Positions 53,801 to 62,616 of a stretch of DNA of 64,000 nt are shown here, one piece after another. The notes below the pieces were generated by a model, which saw only the letters and a list, made by a program, of their open reading frames with translations, was not told where the DNA came from and ran no database searches. The DNA is from Oscillospiraceae bacterium (GTDB lineage Bacteria > Bacillota > Clostridia > Oscillospirales > Oscillospiraceae): the NCBI GenBank assembly GCA_017527825.1, contig JAFXPO010000042.1, positions 1 through 64,000 on the forward strand, written 5' to 3'. The number at the start of each line of letters is the position of its first letter. Position 1 is the first letter of the stretch. A program made the translations under genes and the position numbers.

Positions 53801-54841
53801 TCATGCGTTGAACGCGGTCTTGTACGCTTCTTCGGTGAACACGCCGTTCGCGGCAAGCTCCCGCCAGAGGATGTCACCGTTGTTCTTCCCCTGCCGCAGC
53901 GCCGCCTCCATCATGCGCACACAGGCGCCACGGTTGAAGCCGTCGATATCCCCCTGCCCCGCGATCAAGCCGCGCTCCATGGCGTACTGCACCGCGCCGT
54001 TGTAGGTGAAGTCGACCGTACCCTTGGCGGCGCTGTCGTTGTACCCCAGCGCGCGCAGCACGAAGGTCGCGAACATCTGCGCCGTCGCGGCGCCGTCGCC
54101 GAACTTGCCGTTGTCGCCGCCGTTGGTCAGCGCGTTTTCATAGGCATAACCGATGTATTGATCCGCCCAGAGCGGCACATCGTCGAACGGATGCGTCCAG
54201 CTGCCGTTGAGCGCCTCCGTCTCCTTGCCCAGCAGACGAATGAGCATCACAACCGCCTCGACGCGGCTCGGCTGGCGTTCCAGCTCAAAGCCCTTGTCCG
54301 TGCCCTTGAACAGTCCCAGCGTCTTGAGCGTCTCTGCGATCTGCTCCGTGCGCGAATCGACGCCGCCGCTGCCGCCGTCACCGGGCGTCGGCGTCTCAAA
54401 GGGATCGGCGGCGTAGTCCGCAATCAGGACATAGTGTCCCGTACCGTAGTCGTACAGGAACGTCGGCTGATAGTCGGCGCTCGGCTCGTTTTTGATCAGC
54501 TCCTCCAGCGTAACGGTCAGCAGCTTCTCCGCGCCCGCAACGCGGTAATAGAGTTCCATGCCGCTGCACACCGCGCCGCGGGAGAAAATGATGCTGCCGC
54601 CGACGAGCTTACCGCCCGCCTCGACGGTCAGGCTCCTGCCGATCTCCAGTCCGCGCGGGTCGGGTTCAAGCTTGTTCATGGTGACCGTCACGCCGCTCTT
54701 GACCGTGGCACTGCTGTAAGGGTTCCGCATAGGCGTGAGCGTCGTGTCCTTCGTCCACGTCACGTCTCCCGCCGCAAAGGCGGGAACGCTCAGCGACAGC
54801 GTCAGGATCAGCGCAAGCAGAAAACTTATTGTCTTTTTCAT
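53801..54841 (-). CDS. S-layer homology domain protein (346 aa)
   Basis: A secreted protein anchored through SLH repeats. It has a signal peptide MKKTISFLLALILTLSLSVP, a beta-rich N-terminal domain (residues about 25-150), a Gly-rich linker PTPGDGGSGGVDS, and about two or three SLH-like units in 160-346 (LERQPSRVEAVVMLIRLLGK, FDDVPLWADQYIGYAYENAL, FNRGACVRMMEAALRQ). SLH domains bind cell-wall polymer. It lies 31 bp after the second SLH gene and is likely co-transcribed with it. Confidence 0.88.
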   Translation of the reverse strand: MKKTISFLLALILTLSLSVPAFAAGDVTWTKDTTLTPMRNPYSSATVKSGVTVTMNKLEPDPRGLEIGRSLTVEAGGKLVGGSIIFSRGAVCSGMELYYRVAGAEKLLTVTLEELIKNEPSADYQPTFLYDYGTGHYVLIADYAADPFETPTPGDGGSGGVDSRTEQIAETLKTLGLFKGTDKGFELERQPSRVEAVVMLIRLLGKETEALNGSWTHPFDDVPLWADQYIGYAYENALTNGGDNGKFGDGAATAQMFATFVLRALGYNDSAAKGTVDFTYNGAVQYAMERGLIAGQGDIDGFNRGACVRMMEAALRQGKNNGDILWRELAANGVFTEEAYKTAFNA

Positions 54842-54872
54842 CTCATTCGCTCCTTTCGTCTCTCCATTGTTT

Positions 54873-56861
54873 CTATGGGAAGCAATCTCCGCTGTTTTCG
54901 AAACTGTACATCTGGTAGCTCAAGGTCTCATCCGCCAGCTGATAGTCAAAGGCGCCCCAGAGCTGATAGGTGGGTTCAGACTCAAACTGATCCGTATTAA
55001 AAAGCTGGAAGGAAGCCGCGCCATCGTTGAGCCGGTCAAACTGCCCCATGGTACGCTTTCCGTCCGAGACCCTCACCGAATAGCCGCTGAATCCGTACAT
55101 GCCGCTGAGGGAAACATCATAGGAACCGCCGCGATCTGCGAAGCTGATCTGTGGCGACGCGTCCGTCGGGTTGCTTTGCGCCGCGCTGACGACCATTTTC
55201 AGGTCCGGGTTCTCCGCCGAAGCCAGTTCCTGCCCATTGTACATCGCGCGAACCCGAATCCCCTGGCAGGTCCCAAACCGGGAGTTCACCGGAAGGACAA
55301 AGCTCTTTCCGCCCACGTTGAACAGCCGGCTCTCCGTGCTTTCGCCATCAAAGGTTGCGTACACCTCGAACAGCACCCCCACATACCCGGAGCAATCCCA
55401 CGCGAGCACAGGCAGTCCCGCCCAGCGTTCAAAGCGGATGTTGCCAAGGATATAGTCCGTGATTGTGACCGGCTTATGATCGCACAGGAGCGTCGAGGTA
55501 TAGGACGCGGCGGTGCCTGCGGCGTTCAACTGATAGTCGCTCATGCCGTAGACCGTGTAGGTAGAATCCGGCAGGTGTCCGCTGTAATCCCAACAGACGT
55601 AGGTAAACGACTCATCATCAAAGAAATAAGAGGAGTCATGCTCCGTTTCGTGACCGTCCGGTCCGTCGTAGTCGACCCGAAGGTATGCCGCCAAATAGCC
55701 CGACAGCCCCGTCACCCGTCGGAAGTACTCCTTGCGGGTCTGTTGATATGACGTATATTCGCCCCGGTACACATGGGCGGCATTCACGTTGGCGTCCGTG
55801 TCCACGCCGCCATCGATCACCGTCAGCGTCAGGTCCGCGTGTGCCTGAGCAAGCGGAACCGCGCTGGCGTCCCGAAGCGTTTGAATCACGCGAAACGCGG
55901 CATAACTCCCCTCCGGCACGGAGAGCGCGACCTCCGTCCGTTCCGTATTGCACAGGTTCACCCAGCCGTTTCGCGTCAGCCCGAAGACAGCGTAACACAC
56001 GCTCTTCGGCGCTGTAGCGTCCCACGCAAGCTTCACGACCCCGTTTCGCTCTGGATAAGTCTCCCGCACAAAGCGGACGTTGGAGACGCTGTACCCTTCG
56101 CGCATCGCGTCGATCAGTGGAGACATCCGGTCGCACCACGCCATGACGTCCCTTTGCGTGGCGATCTCATTGGGCGAAAACGTGTCAGTATCCTCCAAAA
56201 CGCCCTGCTCCCAGAGATACTGGATGCTGTTATAATACCAGGCGCTGGAATTGACATCGGAATAATGAGCGTTTTGCGTCGGAAGATCACCCTGCGCACA
56301 GCGATACAGGAAGGTCGCCGCCTGGGAGCGTGCTACCTGTCCATACGGTGCAAAATGACTGTTGTCGTATCCCGATGCCAGTCCGAGGTCAGTGGCGGCG
56401 CAAACCGCACGTTTTTCCGCGTCGGTCAAATCCGCGCAGTCGGAATAGGTCAGCGTCTCGACGCTGTACAGGCTTGTGTCCACATCCAAAAGCGCCAAAA
56501 GCCGCTCCAGCATCCAGATCCGCGTCACGGGCGTCGCGGGATAGATCGTCTGAGCGGCGCAGGTTGGAATCCCCGCATCCGTGAGGAAGTAGACGCTGAC
56601 CGTGCTGCTTCCCTCCACGGCGCGGGGGAACGCAAAAGCGATGTCGCTCACCTGACCAGCGGCAATCTGCGCGACGCGCCCGCGATGGCTGCGTTCCACG
56701 GCAATCACCCGGTCTGTCGCCGCGGGAACGCCGGAAACAAACACTTTATCTTCGGCAAGCCGGCATTCCGGATCGGCGGCATAGTCCGCAAACACCGGTA
56801 TGCCGATGTAGAGCGCAAGGGTCATCTCCAGAAGCAACAAGAAAAGCTTTTTCGGTTTCAT
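54873..56861 (-). CDS. S-layer homology domain protein (662 aa)
   Basis: A secreted protein with a signal peptide (MKPKKLFLLLLEMTLALYIG). SLH-like units fall in residues about 105-270 (VTRIWMLERLLALLDVD, AATDLGLASGYDNSHFAPYG, YSDVNSSAWYYNSIQYLWEQ), unusually near the N-terminus, and are followed by roughly 390 residues of beta-rich sequence with no recognised domain. It is probably a wall-bound surface protein with an exposed C-terminal part. First gene of the two-SLH unit. Confidence 0.85.
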   Translation of the reverse strand: MKPKKLFLLLLEMTLALYIGIPVFADYAADPECRLAEDKVFVSGVPAATDRVIAVERSHRGRVAQIAAGQVSDIAFAFPRAVEGSSTVSVYFLTDAGIPTCAAQTIYPATPVTRIWMLERLLALLDVDTSLYSVETLTYSDCADLTDAEKRAVCAATDLGLASGYDNSHFAPYGQVARSQAATFLYRCAQGDLPTQNAHYSDVNSSAWYYNSIQYLWEQGVLEDTDTFSPNEIATQRDVMAWCDRMSPLIDAMREGYSVSNVRFVRETYPERNGVVKLAWDATAPKSVCYAVFGLTRNGWVNLCNTERTEVALSVPEGSYAAFRVIQTLRDASAVPLAQAHADLTLTVIDGGVDTDANVNAAHVYRGEYTSYQQTRKEYFRRVTGLSGYLAAYLRVDYDGPDGHETEHDSSYFFDDESFTYVCWDYSGHLPDSTYTVYGMSDYQLNAAGTAASYTSTLLCDHKPVTITDYILGNIRFERWAGLPVLAWDCSGYVGVLFEVYATFDGESTESRLFNVGGKSFVLPVNSRFGTCQGIRVRAMYNGQELASAENPDLKMVVSAAQSNPTDASPQISFADRGGSYDVSLSGMYGFSGYSVRVSDGKRTMGQFDRLNDGAASFQLFNTDQFESEPTYQLWGAFDYQLADETLSYQMYSFENSGDCFP

Positions 56862-56883
56862 AAAGCGTCCCCCCTTGATTTTG

Positions 56884-56915
56884 AAAAAAGCGGCGCATGA
56901 GCGCCGCCTTTTTAG
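56884..56915. terminator. terminator between yebC and the SLH genes
   Basis: An A-run, GCGGCGC (56890-56896), ATGA loop, GCGCCGC (56901-56907), T-run. Confidence 0.85.
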
Positions 56916-56919
56916 TTTC

Positions 56920-57654
56920 TCAGTCCTGCTCCCAGTTGTGCCAGACGTTCTGCACGTCCTCGTTCTCCTCCAGGAAGTCGATGAGCTTTTCCATGTTCTT
57001 CACGTCGTCCTCGGTCTTGAGGGTGACATAGTTCTGCGGAACCATGGAAATCTCCGCGCTGACGAACACATAGCCCTTATCCTCCAGCGTCTTGACCACC
57101 TCAGGGAAGGCGTCGGGGTCGGTGGTGATCTCAAACACGGGACCGTCCGCCTCGAAATCCTCCGCGCCGGCTTCCAGCGCGTCCTCCATCACCTTGTCCT
57201 CATCATAGTCGCCGTCTTCATTGTCGATAACAATGACGCCCTTGCGGTCGAACGACCAGCTTACGCAGCCCTGCGCGCCCAGATTGCCGCCAAATTTATC
57301 GAAGTAATGGCGAACCTCCGGCGCGGTGCGCTGGCGGTTGTCGGTCAGCGCCTCAACGATGACCGCAACGCCGCAGGGACCGTAGCCCTCGTAGGTGACG
57401 GACTCGTAGTTGTCGGTGTTGCCCGCGCCGAGCGCCTTGTCGATGGTGCGCTTGATGTTGTCGTTGGGCATGTTCGCCGCCTTCGCCTTGGCGATGACGG
57501 TCGCGAGACGGGAGTTATTTGCCGGGTCGCCGCTGCCGCCCTGCTTGACGGCGACGATGATCTCCTTGGCGATCTTGGTGAACGCCGCGCTGCGCTTCGC
57601 GTCAGCCGCGCCCTTGGTCTTTTGAATGTTATGCCACTTGGAATGTCCAGACAT
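56920..57654 (-). CDS. yebC: YebC/PmpR-family protein
   Basis: A 244-aa protein with the family opening MSGHSKWHNIQKTKGAADAK and the acidic central domain. YebC proteins were annotated as transcriptional regulators; one branch helps ribosomes through proline stretches. This copy has an acidic C-terminal tail (EENEDVQNVWHNWEQD). The length is typical. The gene is monocistronic with promoter TTGTTT-N17-TATACT on the minus strand (57696-57724). Confidence 0.95.
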   Translation of the reverse strand: MSGHSKWHNIQKTKGAADAKRSAAFTKIAKEIIVAVKQGGSGDPANNSRLATVIAKAKAANMPNDNIKRTIDKALGAGNTDNYESVTYEGYGPCGVAVIVEALTDNRQRTAPEVRHYFDKFGGNLGAQGCVSWSFDRKGVIVIDNEDGDYDEDKVMEDALEAGAEDFEADGPVFEITTDPDAFPEVVKTLEDKGYVFVSAEISMVPQNYVTLKTEDDVKNMEKLIDFLEENEDVQNVWHNWEQD

Positions 57655-57695
57655 CGGAATCTCTCCTCTTTATATAGTTTCAAAAAAGCTCGTAT

Positions 57696-57724
57696 AGTAT
57701 AACATGACCGTAAGCCAAAAACAA
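57696..57724 (-). promoter_or_regulatory. promoter of yebC
   Basis: Minus strand: TTGTTT (57719-57724), 17-bp spacer, TATACT (57696-57701). Confidence 0.65.
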
Positions 57725-57732
57725 GCCGTTAC

Positions 57733-58524
57733 TCACAGGAATTTGATCGGATTGTTGTGTTTTTCCGAGATCATAACCTCGATCGACGGGAAACGGTCGC
57801 GCAGATACGCCGCGATCGCGTCACATACAGGGTTCTCCGTCTCAAAATGTCCCGCGTCGATGATGTTGACCCCCAGATCGTGCGCGTCCCAAAGCTGGTT
57901 GTATTTTAGATCGGCGGTCACGAAGGTGTCACAGCCCTCATCCGCCACGTCCGGCAGCTCGCTTCCGCAGGCGCCGCCGCCCACAGCGACATAGCGTACC
58001 GGTCTGAGCGCGTCCACATAGCGCAAGCCGCCGCAATGGAGCTTTTCCTTCACCTGTGCCGCAAATTCCGACAAGGGAATCTCCTTTACGGTTCCCGCGC
58101 GCAGCAGTCCGAAGGTTCTGCCCTGAGCATCCGTCTTTTGCTGACCGATCACACGGACGTCAGAAAGCCCCAACGTCCGCGCCAGCACGTCGTTGACGCC
58201 GCCCAACGCGCAGTCCAGATTGGTGTGCGCGTTGATAGCGGCAATGTCATGTTTGGCGAGATATAGGATGCACCGTCCCACACTGTCCCGATCGGTTACG
58301 GAACGCGGCGCGACGAAGATCAGCGGATGGTGCGTGACGATCAGTTCCGCGCCGCGCTCGTGCGCTTCGCGGCAAACGCCCTCGAACGGGTCGAGCGCCA
58401 CCAGCACCCGCGTGACCTCACGGTTTTCGCTGCCGCAGAGCAGCCCCACGTTGTCCCAGTCCTCCGCCAGCTCCCGCGGCGCCCACTCAAAGAGTGCCGC
58501 TTCTATCTCCCGTACCGTTGGCAT
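57733..58524 (-). CDS. Nif3-like dinuclear metal-centre protein
   Basis: A 263-aa NIF3/YqfO-type protein. Metal ligands are visible in VTHHPLIF, NAHTNLDCALGGVND and DAGHFETENP. This is the short form, with no inserted domain. It overlaps trmK by 38 bp; the trmK-nif3 pair is a common Firmicutes arrangement, usually behind rpoD. The role is uncertain (GTP cyclohydrolase-like in some reports). Confidence 0.9.
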   Translation of the reverse strand: MPTVREIEAALFEWAPRELAEDWDNVGLLCGSENREVTRVLVALDPFEGVCREAHERGAELIVTHHPLIFVAPRSVTDRDSVGRCILYLAKHDIAAINAHTNLDCALGGVNDVLARTLGLSDVRVIGQQKTDAQGRTFGLLRAGTVKEIPLSEFAAQVKEKLHCGGLRYVDALRPVRYVAVGGGACGSELPDVADEGCDTFVTADLKYNQLWDAHDLGVNIIDAGHFETENPVCDAIAAYLRDRFPSIEVMISEKHNNPIKFL

Positions 58525-59200
58525 CTTCCCACTCCTTTATACGCTCGCGCAGCGCGGCAGCGTCCGCTTCGAGCGATTCAATTTGCTTGGTGTCAAGTGT
58601 CTTCGCCTGTCGCAATCCGGCGGCGGCACGCTCCAGCTTCCGCACCCGGTCACGGGCATAATCCCCGTATAGCGGGTCGTGGAGCAATCCCACGCCGCAC
58701 CACGCCTCCGCGCTCGTCAGCGGTGCGCGCTCCCCTGCCTCCACGCTCATCACCGGATAAATCGTGCCCTTGTCCAGCGCCAGATGCTCGGCGACAATGC
58801 GCAGCGAATGCTCCGAAAGCCAGCGGCGCAGAAGCTCCGCCTTGGTCATGGGCTGGAGCAGCAGCGTGTGACCGTGCCAATCCCACGCGGCGGCTTGGAG
58901 AATTGCGAGAATGGTCTCTCCGCCCATGCCGGCGATGGCTACGGTGTCCGCCTCGTCCGGCGCAATGGCGTCCAATCCCGCGCACAGGCGCAGCTCCAGC
59001 ATCACGCCGTACTCTGCCGCGGTGCGGCGGGCGTGCTCCAGCGGCAATGCGTTGATATCCGACGCGATGGCGGACCGGATACGTCCGTTTTGCAGAAGCC
59101 ATACCGGCAGATAGCCGTGGTCAGTGCCCACGTCGGCGAGACGCGCGCCGCGCGGCACGCAGTCGGCGAGGCATTGCAAGCGCGGCTGGAGACGAAGCAA
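58487..59200 (-). CDS. trmK: tRNA (adenine(22)-N1)-methyltransferase TrmK
   Basis: A 237-aa SAM-dependent methyltransferase making m1A22 in tRNA. SAM motif LADVGTDHGYLPVWLLQ near residue 22, ASDINALPLEHARRTA and VAIAGMGGETILAIL follow; a C-terminal coiled coil ends the protein. The only in-frame start that fits the family opening (LLRLQPRLQCLADCVPRGAR) is TTG at 59200. That TTG lies in the arm of a perfect palindrome and has no ribosome site, so translation is probably coupled or controlled. Confidence 0.88.
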   Translation of the reverse strand: MLRLQPRLQCLADCVPRGARLADVGTDHGYLPVWLLQNGRIRSAIASDINALPLEHARRTAAEYGVMLELRLCAGLDAIAPDEADTVAIAGMGGETILAILQAAAWDWHGHTLLLQPMTKAELLRRWLSEHSLRIVAEHLALDKGTIYPVMSVEAGERAPLTSAEAWCGVGLLHDPLYGDYARDRVRKLERAAAGLRQAKTLDTKQIESLEADAAALRERIKEWEDANGTGDRSGTL

Positions 59201-59228
59201 AGCGCATACGGTGTCCGTATGCGCTTTG
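59198..59228. promoter_or_regulatory. 14-bp palindrome over the trmK start
   Basis: CAAAGCGCATACGG (59198-59211), TGT loop, CCGTATGCGCTTTG (59215-59228). The trmK TTG codon is in one arm, just after the DUF1858 stop. Confidence 0.75.
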
Positions 59229-59234
59229 GTCGTC

Positions 59235-59468
59235 TTATTCGGTCGCTTCGTCGTCGAAGTCACGATTGGCTTCCTCGTTGACGATATCCAGCAGCTTGTC
59301 CATCTGCTCACCGGTCAAACCGTGCACCATGCACGCTTCCTCCACGGTTTCACCGCGGCTGGACGGGCAGCCCAGGCAATGCATGCCGATGGAAAAGAAA
59401 ATGGGCGCCGTCTGGGGAGCAATGTCCAGAATATCGCCGATGACGGTTTCTTTTGTGATCTGAACCAT
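59235..59468 (-). CDS. DUF1858 domain protein
   Basis: A 77-aa protein of the DUF1858 group: MVQITKETVIGDILDIAPQT, then FFSIGMHCLGCPSSRGETVE with a C-x2-C pair (probably a redox or metal site) and VEEACMVHGL. The function is unknown; similar domains occur next to hybrid-cluster and iron-sulfur proteins. CGGAGGTTGATACAAT precedes the ATG. It lies directly upstream of trmK. Confidence 0.9.
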   Translation of the reverse strand: MVQITKETVIGDILDIAPQTAPIFFSIGMHCLGCPSSRGETVEEACMVHGLTGEQMDKLLDIVNEEANRDFDDEATE

Positions 59469-59552
59469 ATTGTATCAACCTCCGATTGTGATTTGCATGG
59501 GATAGTGTACCCCATTCTCCGTATTTTTTCAAGAGCCAATCGATTGGGAAAA

Positions 59553-59592
59553 ATAAAAAGAGACCCGCCCGAAGGCTGATCTCTTTTTATTG
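59553..59592. terminator. bidirectional terminator with UUCG-type loop
   Basis: AAAAAGAGA-x-C...GCC, TTCG, GGC...TCTCTTTTT on the minus strand. It separates the zinc-ribbon gene from DUF1858. Confidence 0.8.
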
Positions 59593-59606
59593 AAAACAAA
59601 AATGGA

Positions 59607-59885
59607 TTACTGCTCGGCGCGCATCTTGGCAAAGCAGTCGCTGCAATACACCGGACGGTCAGTCTTCGGCTCAAACGGAACACGAGCTTCGCCGCCGCAG
59701 TTGGCGCATACAGCCGTGAAATACTCACGGGGACCACGCGCCGCGTTCTTGCGAGCGTCACGGCAGGACTTGCAGCGCTGGGGCTCGTTCTGGAAGCCGC
59801 GCTCCGCGTAGAACTCCTGCTCGCCGGCGGTGAACACGAACTCGTTGCCGCATTCCTTGCAGACTAAGGTTTTGTCTTCGTACAT
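59607..59885 (-). CDS. small zinc-ribbon protein (92 aa)
   Basis: Two Cys4 ribbons: C-x2-C near residue 9 with C-x2-C near 38, then C-x2-C near 60 with C-x2-C near 81 (MYEDKTLVCKECGNEFVF at the start). It matches the short zinc-ribbon proteins, CxxC-CxxC-SSSS type, common in Clostridia. No enzyme activity is evident; a nucleic-acid or ribosome-linked role is a guess. The start at 59885 has GAGAGGG upstream. Confidence 0.85.
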   Translation of the reverse strand: MYEDKTLVCKECGNEFVFTAGEQEFYAERGFQNEPQRCKSCRDARKNAARGPREYFTAVCANCGGEARVPFEPKTDRPVYCSDCFAKMRAEQ

Positions 59886-59940
59886 GATGATACCCTCTCT
59901 TTTGCTTTTAGCAGATAATATAATAAACAACTTTCGTTGT

Positions 59941-60591
59941 TCATTCCGAAACGGAAGTGTGTGAGCCGTTCTCCCAGTCCTGAAGCTGCTGCGCCGTCTT
60001 CCGGCGGACGCGCTGCACGGCGTTATCCACAGATTTAGGGGTCTTTCCGACGATCTTCGCGATTTCCTGACAGGAGAGACCGTCCAGATAGTACCCCAAT
60101 ATCTTCGCTTCAAAAGCGGATAACTTCGTACTCTTGAGAACAGATTCCACAAAATCCCGATCCGCGACCAACTGTTCGGGATCAATGATCGCCGAATCAA
60201 GCGTGCCGGGAAGGTAATATTCGCTGTCAAAGAAAGGGTGATCCAAAGAAACAGACTGGTTCAGCGGCGCATGCTTGTCCCGCGACGCGTCACGAAGCGC
60301 GGAATAGATTCGGTTGCGAATGCAAACCTCCGCAAACGTCCGAAAAGACGTGCTCCTGTCCCTGCGGTACTCGCGTATCGCCCGGATCAGCCCGAACATC
60401 CCCTCTTGAATGAGATCTTCGCCGTCGCCACCCGCCAGGAAAAGCGGACGCGCACAGACACGAACCAGCGCGTAATAGCGTGTAACCAATGCAGCCTCAG
60501 CGCCTGCATCCCCTCCCGCGGCGCGTACACAGAGCTGTTCGTCCGTATACGTGTCGTAAGAGGTGCGCATACCCTCATACTGTTTTACCAT
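59941..60591 (-). CDS. sigH: RNA polymerase sigma factor SigH
   Basis: A 216-aa sigma factor of the SigH (Spo0H) type, the early-sporulation and transition-state factor. Region 2 (EDLIQEGMFGLIRAIREYRR, FRTFAEVCIRNRIYSALRDA) and region 4 (LSAFEAKILGYYLDGLSCQE, then IGK/VGKTPKSVDNAVQRVRRK) are complete. The consensus promoter at 60597-60626 puts the expected transcript start at or next to the ATG at 60591, so the mRNA is probably leaderless. Confidence 0.93.
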   Translation of the reverse strand: MVKQYEGMRTSYDTYTDEQLCVRAAGGDAGAEAALVTRYYALVRVCARPLFLAGGDGEDLIQEGMFGLIRAIREYRRDRSTSFRTFAEVCIRNRIYSALRDASRDKHAPLNQSVSLDHPFFDSEYYLPGTLDSAIIDPEQLVADRDFVESVLKSTKLSAFEAKILGYYLDGLSCQEIAKIVGKTPKSVDNAVQRVRRKTAQQLQDWENGSHTSVSE

Positions 60592-60596
60592 AGTGC

Positions 60597-60626
60597 ATTA
60601 TAACTGTATTTTTTTTCGTTTGTCAA
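60597..60626 (-). promoter_or_regulatory. consensus promoter of sigH, leaderless arrangement
   Basis: Minus strand: TTGACA (60621-60626), 18-bp spacer, TATAAT (60597-60602). Only five bases separate the -10 from the ATG. Confidence 0.8.
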
Positions 60627-60680
60627 GTATTAACAGAAATAAAGTTCAATTATTTCGCGGTTTAATGGACATTTCATGAA

Positions 60681-61742
60681 TTATTGTCCAAACTGAAGCT
60701 GCTCACTACCGTCAGACATGCCTGTTGGCACCGATAACCCCAGATGCTCGTATGCTTTTCTGGTCACGCAGCGTCCGCGCGGCGTACGGGTCAGGAAGCC
60801 AAGCTGCATGAGATACGGCTCGTAGACGTCCTCCAGCGTGACGGATTCCTCCCCGATGGTCGCCGCCAGTGTCTCCAGCCCCACGGGACCGCCGCCGTAA
60901 TTCTCGATGATCGCGCCGAGCATGCGCCGGTCAATGGGATCAAGCCCCAAACGGTCGATCTCCAGCGCCATGAGCGCCTCGTCGGCAACGGGGCGGGTAA
61001 TGACGCCGTCGGCGCGCACCTCCGCAAAGTCCCGCACGCGGCGAAGCATCCGGTTGGCGATGCGCGGCGTGCCGCGAGAGCGGCGGGCGATCTCCATAGC
61101 GCCCTCCGGCTCGATCTCCACGCCCAGAATGCCCGCGGAGCGCGTCACGATCTTGCACAGCTCATCCGGCGTGTACAGCTCAAGGCGCAGTGTCACACCG
61201 AAGCGGTCCCGCAGCGGCGCGGACAGCTGCCCGGAGCGCGTGGTAGCGCCGATGAGTGTAAAGTGCGGCAAATCGAGGCGGATGGAGTTGGCGCTGGGTC
61301 CCTTTCCGATGATGATATCGATGGCATAGTCCTCCATCGCGGGGTACAGAATCTCCTCCACCGCGCGGTTGAGGCGGTGGATTTCGTCAACAAACAGGAT
61401 ATCGTTTTCGTTAAGATTGGTCAGCAGCGCCGCCAGGTCCCCCGCCTTTTCAATGGCAGGACCGGAGGTGATGCGGATATTGACGCCCATCTCCTGCGCG
61501 ATGATGCCTGCCAGCGTCGTCTTGCCGAGTCCCGGAGGGCCGTGGAGCAGCACATGATCCAGAGACTCCTGACGCTTCTTCGCCGCTTCGATAAAGACGG
61601 CGAGGTTGCCCTTTGCCTTCTCCTGCCCGATGTACTCGCGCAGTGTCTTCGGACGCAGCGAGCTTTCCTGCGCGTCCTCTTGCAGGAAGGTCTTCGCAAC
61701 GATAGGCTCTTCATAGATGTCGGTTCCGAAATCGATTCCCAT
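60681..61742 (-). CDS. ruvB: Holliday junction helicase subunit RuvB
   Basis: A 353-aa AAA+ motor for branch migration: [20 protein letters not shown] (Walker A), [16 protein letters not shown] (Walker B), [19 protein letters not shown] (sensor I and Arg region) and a C-terminal winged helix ([20 protein letters not shown]). Normal length. Last gene of the ruvC-ruvA-orf81-ruvB operon. Confidence 0.97.
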   Translation of the reverse strand: MGIDFGTDIYEEPIVAKTFLQEDAQESSLRPKTLREYIGQEKAKGNLAVFIEAAKKRQESLDHVLLHGPPGLGKTTLAGIIAQEMGVNIRITSGPAIEKAGDLAALLTNLNENDILFVDEIHRLNRAVEEILYPAMEDYAIDIIIGKGPSANSIRLDLPHFTLIGATTRSGQLSAPLRDRFGVTLRLELYTPDELCKIVTRSAGILGVEIEPEGAMEIARRSRGTPRIANRMLRRVRDFAEVRADGVITRPVADEALMALEIDRLGLDPIDRRMLGAIIENYGGGPVGLETLAATIGEESVTLEDVYEPYLMQLGFLTRTPRGRCVTRKAYEHLGLSVPTGMSDGSEQLQFGQ

Positions 61743-61760
61743 GTATGAATCTCCTTTGAG

Positions 61761-62006
61761 TCATTCCAGCGCAAAAAACGAGAGCGCCATCAGTGCCAGC
61801 GATATGCCCGCCCAGATCAGAAAACTCCGGCGCTCGCGCCTGAGCATCGTCTGCTCCTCCTCCGTCAGCGCTTCTCCGTAGTGCCGGCGGCTGGAGAGGT
61901 CTCCCCATCGCCGCCCGTGCCACCACGCAACGGTCAGCGCCGCGACAGAGAGCAGCAGAAACAGCGCAAACAGCGCCAGCAGGGTATTTCCGTCCTGTAG
62001 CCGCAT
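61761..62006 (-). CDS. small two-helix membrane protein (81 aa)
   Basis: Two hydrophobic helices (NTLLALFALFLLLSVAALTV and FLIWAGISLALMALSFFAL) flank a basic, charged middle. It is unrelated to recombination in sequence. It sits between ruvA and ruvB with 2 and 18 bp gaps, so it is clearly co-transcribed. The function is unknown; it may simply ride in the operon. Confidence 0.7.
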   Translation of the reverse strand: MRLQDGNTLLALFALFLLLSVAALTVAWWHGRRWGDLSSRRHYGEALTEEEQTMLRRERRSFLIWAGISLALMALSFFALE

Positions 62007-62008
62007 CG

Positions 62009-62605
62009 CTACTTTACCATGCGGCGAAGCGCCTGGCGCACGATCTCCTCCAACGACAGGGCTTCCACATCGAGGCCCTTCAGCGCCGCGGCAACGTCCG
62101 ATTGCGAGTAGCCCAGCACCGCCAGCGCCTGCGCCGCCTCCACAGACTTGCTCCCGCCCACGGAGACCGCCGCCGCGGCAGGCACAAATCCGCCGGACTG
62201 CTGCTCCTTGGCTATTTTATCCTTGAGTTCAAGAATGATGCGCTGGGCGATCTTTTTCCCAACGCCCGGCGCCATGGTGAGCGTCTTTTCATCGCCCGTG
62301 ATGACCGCCATGGCAAGCCCCTCCGGCGTAGTGGATGAGAGGATCGCCAGCGCCGCCTTCGGTCCCACGCCGGACACCCCGATGAGCTGCTTGAAGCTGC
62401 CCAGCTCGCCCTGCGTGGCGAAGCCGTAGAGGTCGAACACATCCTCCCCCACGTTCAAGTAGGTGTAGAGCTTGCCGCGCTGTCCCTTTTGAAGCGCGCC
62501 GAGGGTGGTGTTGGTGGTCTTGCAGGCGTAGCCCACGCCGCCGCAGTCGATGACCGCGAGGAACGGTTCCATGTGTGCGACCGTTCCATCGAGATAATAA
62601 AACAT
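62009..62605 (-). CDS. ruvA: Holliday junction protein RuvA
   Basis: A 198-aa DNA-junction-binding protein. N-terminal OB fold (GGVGYACKTTNTTLGALQKG), two helix-hairpin-helix motifs (LIGVSGVGPKAALAILSS, LTMAPGVGKKIAQRIILELK) and a C-terminal domain that binds RuvB (ALAVLGYSQSDVAAALKGLD). Normal length. Confidence 0.97.
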   Translation of the reverse strand: MFYYLDGTVAHMEPFLAVIDCGGVGYACKTTNTTLGALQKGQRGKLYTYLNVGEDVFDLYGFATQGELGSFKQLIGVSGVGPKAALAILSSTTPEGLAMAVITGDEKTLTMAPGVGKKIAQRIILELKDKIAKEQQSGGFVPAAAAVSVGGSKSVEAAQALAVLGYSQSDVAAALKGLDVEALSLEEIVRQALRRMVK

Positions 62606-62616
62606 AAAGGTTTCTC

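Noticed and set aside
59926..59944. AACAAC/GTTGTT hairpin at the sigH stop as terminator
   Set aside because: A six-pair stem without a clear U-run is too weak to call.
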